DNA of 7,321 nt from Clostridia bacterium. Its GTDB lineage: Bacteria; Bacillota_A; Clostridia; Oscillospirales; CAG-272. A program made the position numbers and the translations under genes. Shown here one piece after another: positions 5,267 to 7,321 of this stretch (position 1 is the stretch's first letter; each line of letters opens with the position of its first letter). The stretch is taken from NCBI GenBank assembly GCA_017501345.1, contig JAFVXC010000007.1, forward strand, positions 1-7,321. The letters are read 5' to 3'. The notes beneath the pieces are model-generated. The model saw only the letters and a list, made by a program, of their open reading frames with translations. It was not told the DNA's origin and ran no database searches.

Positions 5267-6715
5267 CTACCCTCGCTTCCTTTCACGCAGGAATGTCCTG
5301 CGAAGCGCGCGCGCATTGAACGGAATGAGGGGATAGAGATAGCTCCTTTTGCCGTTCTCGGTCTCGTTCGTGAGAAGCAGAACGGCGATCAGCACGATCC
5401 CGAGAGCAAAGCCCCAGACACCGAAGAGCCCCGTCAAAACGAGCAGGATCACCCTGAGGAATTTGAACGCATAACCAAGCTGATACGACCGCTGGCTGAA
5501 ATTCGCGATCGCGACGAACGCCATATACAATATGACCTCGGGGATCAGCCAGCCGATGTCCACCGCGAAGTCTCCGAGAATGAGCCCCCCGACGACCGAT
5601 AAAGAGTTTGACAGCATATCGGGTGTGTTCATCGAGGCGAGCCTCAGTCCGTCGATCAGAAATTCCACGAGAAGAAGCTGCACGAGAATGGGTAGCTTCC
5701 CCGTCTCATCGGGTATAATAAACGCGAGCCAATCGGGAACGACCGATGGATACCGCAGAAGCAGATACCATACGGGCGTCATAAAAAGCGTCAGAAGAAA
5801 AACGACCTGCCGCACAAAACGCAGATATCCACCCGTCAGGGGCGGCATATAAAAATCGTTCGTCTCCTGGAGAAAATCGAAGATCGTCGTCGGAAGCACG
5901 ATCACCTCGGGGCTGTTGTCGACGATGATGAGCACGCTCCCCTCAAGGAGCTGTGCCGCGGCGGCATCGGGCCGCCCCGTTGTCCGAACCTTCGGGAAGG
6001 GATTGTACCATCTCCGCTTGATCAGACACTCAATGAGCGACTGATACCCGAGCGACAACGCCTCGACGTCGATCGCCCGAAGCCTTTTCCGAAGCCGCGA
6101 AACGTATTCCGCATCCGCCCGACCGTCCATATAGCACAGGACGACGTCGGTTTTCGAGACCGAGCCGACCGTGTGATACTCCATCGTCAGATGCGGATCG
6201 CGGATACGCCGACGGATCAGCGCCGTGTTGAAAATGACCGTTTCGACGAATCCGTCCCGCGAGCCCTTCATTACCCTGTCGTCCTGCGGCTCCTCGATCG
6301 AACGGACGGGATAGGTCCGCGCATCAATAATGACCGCGTAGTCTTCAAAAAGCGAGCCGAGCACGAGCGTTGCGCCCGACAGAACAAGCTGAAGCATCAG
6401 ATCGGGATCGTCCGTGACGTCGGTCTCGACGTGCGGCACGGCAAATTCCACAAAGCCGCGCGCATTCTCCGCGCCACTGTGGGAACGGACCGTGCCGTCA
6501 GACCCGCCCGCGATCCCCTTCCGCGACAGCAGCCCCGTAATGAGCTTCTGCATCGAAGCGCCCTCCACAAAGCCGTCAATATAATACAGCGTCAGCTCGT
6601 CGCCCTCGTCTCCGATCTTCAGGATCTTTTTGATCACGTCAAAATTCTCCGTAACACGGAGCGTGCGATCGAGCAGACTGACGTTCGATTCATAGCTCGC
6701 GGATAATCTGTGCAT
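5267..6715 (-). CDS. spoVAF: Spore germination protein, SpoVAF/GerA family
   Basis: The 482-residue product matches the GerA family (PF03323) and, by length and motifs, the SpoVAF branch. The N-terminal cytoplasmic part (about 1-300) contains YYIDGF near 44-49, YPVRSIEEP near 135-143, RDGFVETVIFNTALIRRRIRD near 153-173, and LLEGSVLIIVD near 256-266. The C-terminal part (about 301-450) has about five hydrophobic segments, then the ending YPLIPFN near 461-467. GerA-type A subunits sit in the inner spore membrane and form nutrient-gated channels; SpoVAF is linked to the SpoVA calcium-dipicolinate channel and amplifies germination. The ATG at 6715 is chosen because GGAAAGGAAG lies just upstream and the next residues match the family start; in-frame starts at 6760 and 6796 lack a ribosome binding site. 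No other spoVA or gerA gene is visible beside it. Expression is expected in the forespore, from a promoter upstream of 6715. GerAA is the main alternative name. Confidence 0.88.
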   Translation of the reverse strand: MHRLSASYESNVSLLDRTLRVTENFDVIKKILKIGDEGDELTLYYIDGFVEGASMQKLITGLLSRKGIAGGSDGTVRSHSGAENARGFVEFAVPHVETDVTDDPDLMLQLVLSGATLVLGSLFEDYAVIIDARTYPVRSIEEPQDDRVMKGSRDGFVETVIFNTALIRRRIRDPHLTMEYHTVGSVSKTDVVLCYMDGRADAEYVSRLRKRLRAIDVEALSLGYQSLIECLIKRRWYNPFPKVRTTGRPDAAAAQLLEGSVLIIVDNSPEVIVLPTTIFDFLQETNDFYMPPLTGGYLRFVRQVVFLLTLFMTPVWYLLLRYPSVVPDWLAFIIPDETGKLPILVQLLLVEFLIDGLRLASMNTPDMLSNSLSVVGGLILGDFAVDIGWLIPEVILYMAFVAIANFSQRSYQLGYAFKFLRVILLVLTGLFGVWGFALGIVLIAVLLLTNETENGKRSYLYPLIPFNARALRRTFLRERKRG

Positions 6716-6761
6716 CGCTCTTCCTTTCCCGCCGTACGGCGATCTTCGTTTCTCCGCCATA

Positions 6762-6791
6762 CAGTATCCGCAACGAAAGCACAAAAAATAC
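6762..6791 (-). promoter_or_regulatory. Weak candidate forespore promoter for spoVAF
   Basis: On the minus strand GTATT (6791-6787) and GATACTG (6768-6762), 18 bp apart, resemble the -35 and -10 elements of sigma-G type promoters (GYATR and CATAMTA), with mismatches. Position fits a leader of about 40 nt before 6715. No good sigma-A promoter is seen in this interval. This is a guess guided by the expected regulation of spoVAF. Confidence 0.2.
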
Positions 6792-6903
6792 GGCACCCAA
6801 GAGCAGTAATTCCTGCCGCAGATGCCGTTTTTTGATCGTTTTTTTGTGTCTATGTGTCTTGCGCGAGTCCTTTCTCCGAGGCTCTCTCTGCAAGGGGGAG
6901 CGC

Positions 6904-7054
6904 CTTTCCCGAGGCTCTGCCTCGGACTCCGCTCAAGAACCTTCTTGAAAGAAGGTTCTTAAGAATCTCCAAGAACTTTTCGGGAAAAGGAAGAAGGAAC
7001 ATCCGCGTTCTTAGTCGGAAATTCAAGCAACCCTACGCATTCTCTCCGTGTCCG
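6904..7054 (+). repeat. Dispersed 150-bp hairpin repeat, copy 2 (first of tandem pair)
   Basis: Same family as 278-427 but in plus orientation. Hairpins are CCGAGGC/GCCTCGG at 6909-6925 and the long stem at 6932-6963, whose arms are complementary except for one C-A mismatch. The conserved tail includes GGAACATCCGCGTTC and CAAGCAACCCTACGCATTCT. The unit is followed directly by copy 3 with a period of 150 bp. Intergenic; no coding capacity. Confidence 0.92.
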
Positions 7055-7193
7055 CTTCTGAGAGCTCTGCCTCGGACTCCGCTTAAGAACCTTCTTGAAA
7101 GAAGGTTCTTAAGAATCTCCAAGAACTTTTCGGGAAAAGAAAGAAGGAACATCCGCATTCTTGGTCGGAAATCCAAGCCTCTCTACGCATCCC
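7055..7193 (+). repeat. Dispersed 150-bp hairpin repeat, copy 3 (second of tandem pair)
   Basis: Nearly identical to copy 2, with a handful of substitutions. The first hairpin has lost pairing in its left arm (AGAGCTCTGCCTCGG). The long stem at 7082-7113 is again perfect, because the mismatched C of copy 2 is T here and pairs with A. It ends about 20 nt before the right copy of the 108-bp end repeat. Confidence 0.92.
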
Positions 7194-7213
7194 ATACGGG
7201 TCAAAAACTGGGC

Positions 7214-7321
7214 CCCGAGAATCGGACCCCCTCGGTCGAGCCTCGGGGGATCAACGATTCCCACCCCTGTTTTTGACGTAATGCACGTTGTGCTACAAAG
7301 ATCTTCCACCCCCTCACTCGC
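7214..7321. repeat. Right copy of the 108-bp exact direct repeat
   Basis: Identical in all 108 positions and in orientation to 1-108, including the hairpin (7219-7260). The window ends exactly where the identity ends, which is what a circular contig overlap or a repeat-terminated contig produces. If the ends are merged, the circle is 7213 bp and copy 3 of the hairpin repeat lies next to the 91-226 inverted-repeat block. Confidence 0.95.

Noticed and set aside
6690..6893. 67-codon minus frame with one hydrophobic segment, overlapping the spoVAF start
   Set aside because: Its only start is a TTG without ribosome binding site inside repeat-like DNA, no ATG follows in frame, and it overlaps spoVAF by 26 nt. 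A small membrane protein is not excluded but not supported.
1..7321. Plasmid, phage or mobile element hypothesis for the whole window
   Set aside because: No replication initiator, relaxase, integrase, transposase, capsid or toxin-antitoxin gene on either strand; only the exact end repeat hints at a circle.

Overview
The window looks like chromosomal DNA of an endospore-forming, GC-rich member of the Clostridia (Bacillota). This rests on a SpoVAF/GerA-type spore germination protein, strong AGGAGG-type ribosome binding sites, consensus housekeeping promoters, and intergenic DNA packed with hairpin-forming repeats as often seen in uncultured gut Clostridia. Genus-level placement is not possible from the sequence alone.

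Layout. Positions 1-536 hold no supportable gene. They contain a 108-bp sequence that is repeated exactly at the other end of the window, a block of inverted repeats, one copy of a roughly 150-bp hairpin-bearing repeat and a short triple tandem repeat. A perfect-consensus promoter (537-565) then drives a structured leader with a candidate transcription attenuator, followed by a CNNM/CorC-type membrane protein on the plus strand (750-2147). A shared bidirectional terminator separates it from a convergent two-gene minus-strand operon: an ABC exporter (2719-4992) followed 13 nt later by a DUF1854 protein (2214-2705). This pair is the one known in other bacteria as cyanophycin-metabolism associated. 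The operon has its own promoter, whose -35 box lies inside a terminator hairpin that also serves the gene upstream. That gene is spoVAF (5267-6715, minus strand). Positions 6716-7321 hold its upstream region, two tandem copies of the 150-bp repeat and the second copy of the 108-bp terminal repeat.

How the genes relate. Only the ABC/DUF1854 pair is clearly one operon. CorC-type protein, exporter pair and SpoVAF are membrane systems with no evident common pathway, and spoVAF is not next to any other spoVA gene here. The window is best read as a small chromosomal segment bounded by dispersed repeats. The exact 108-bp end repeat means the contig either closes into a circle of 7213 bp or stops inside a repeat; the ordinary gene content favours the second.

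The most promising undescribed elements are the attenuator-like leader of the CorC-type gene and the covarying hairpin repeat family. No new defence or mobile system is visible.
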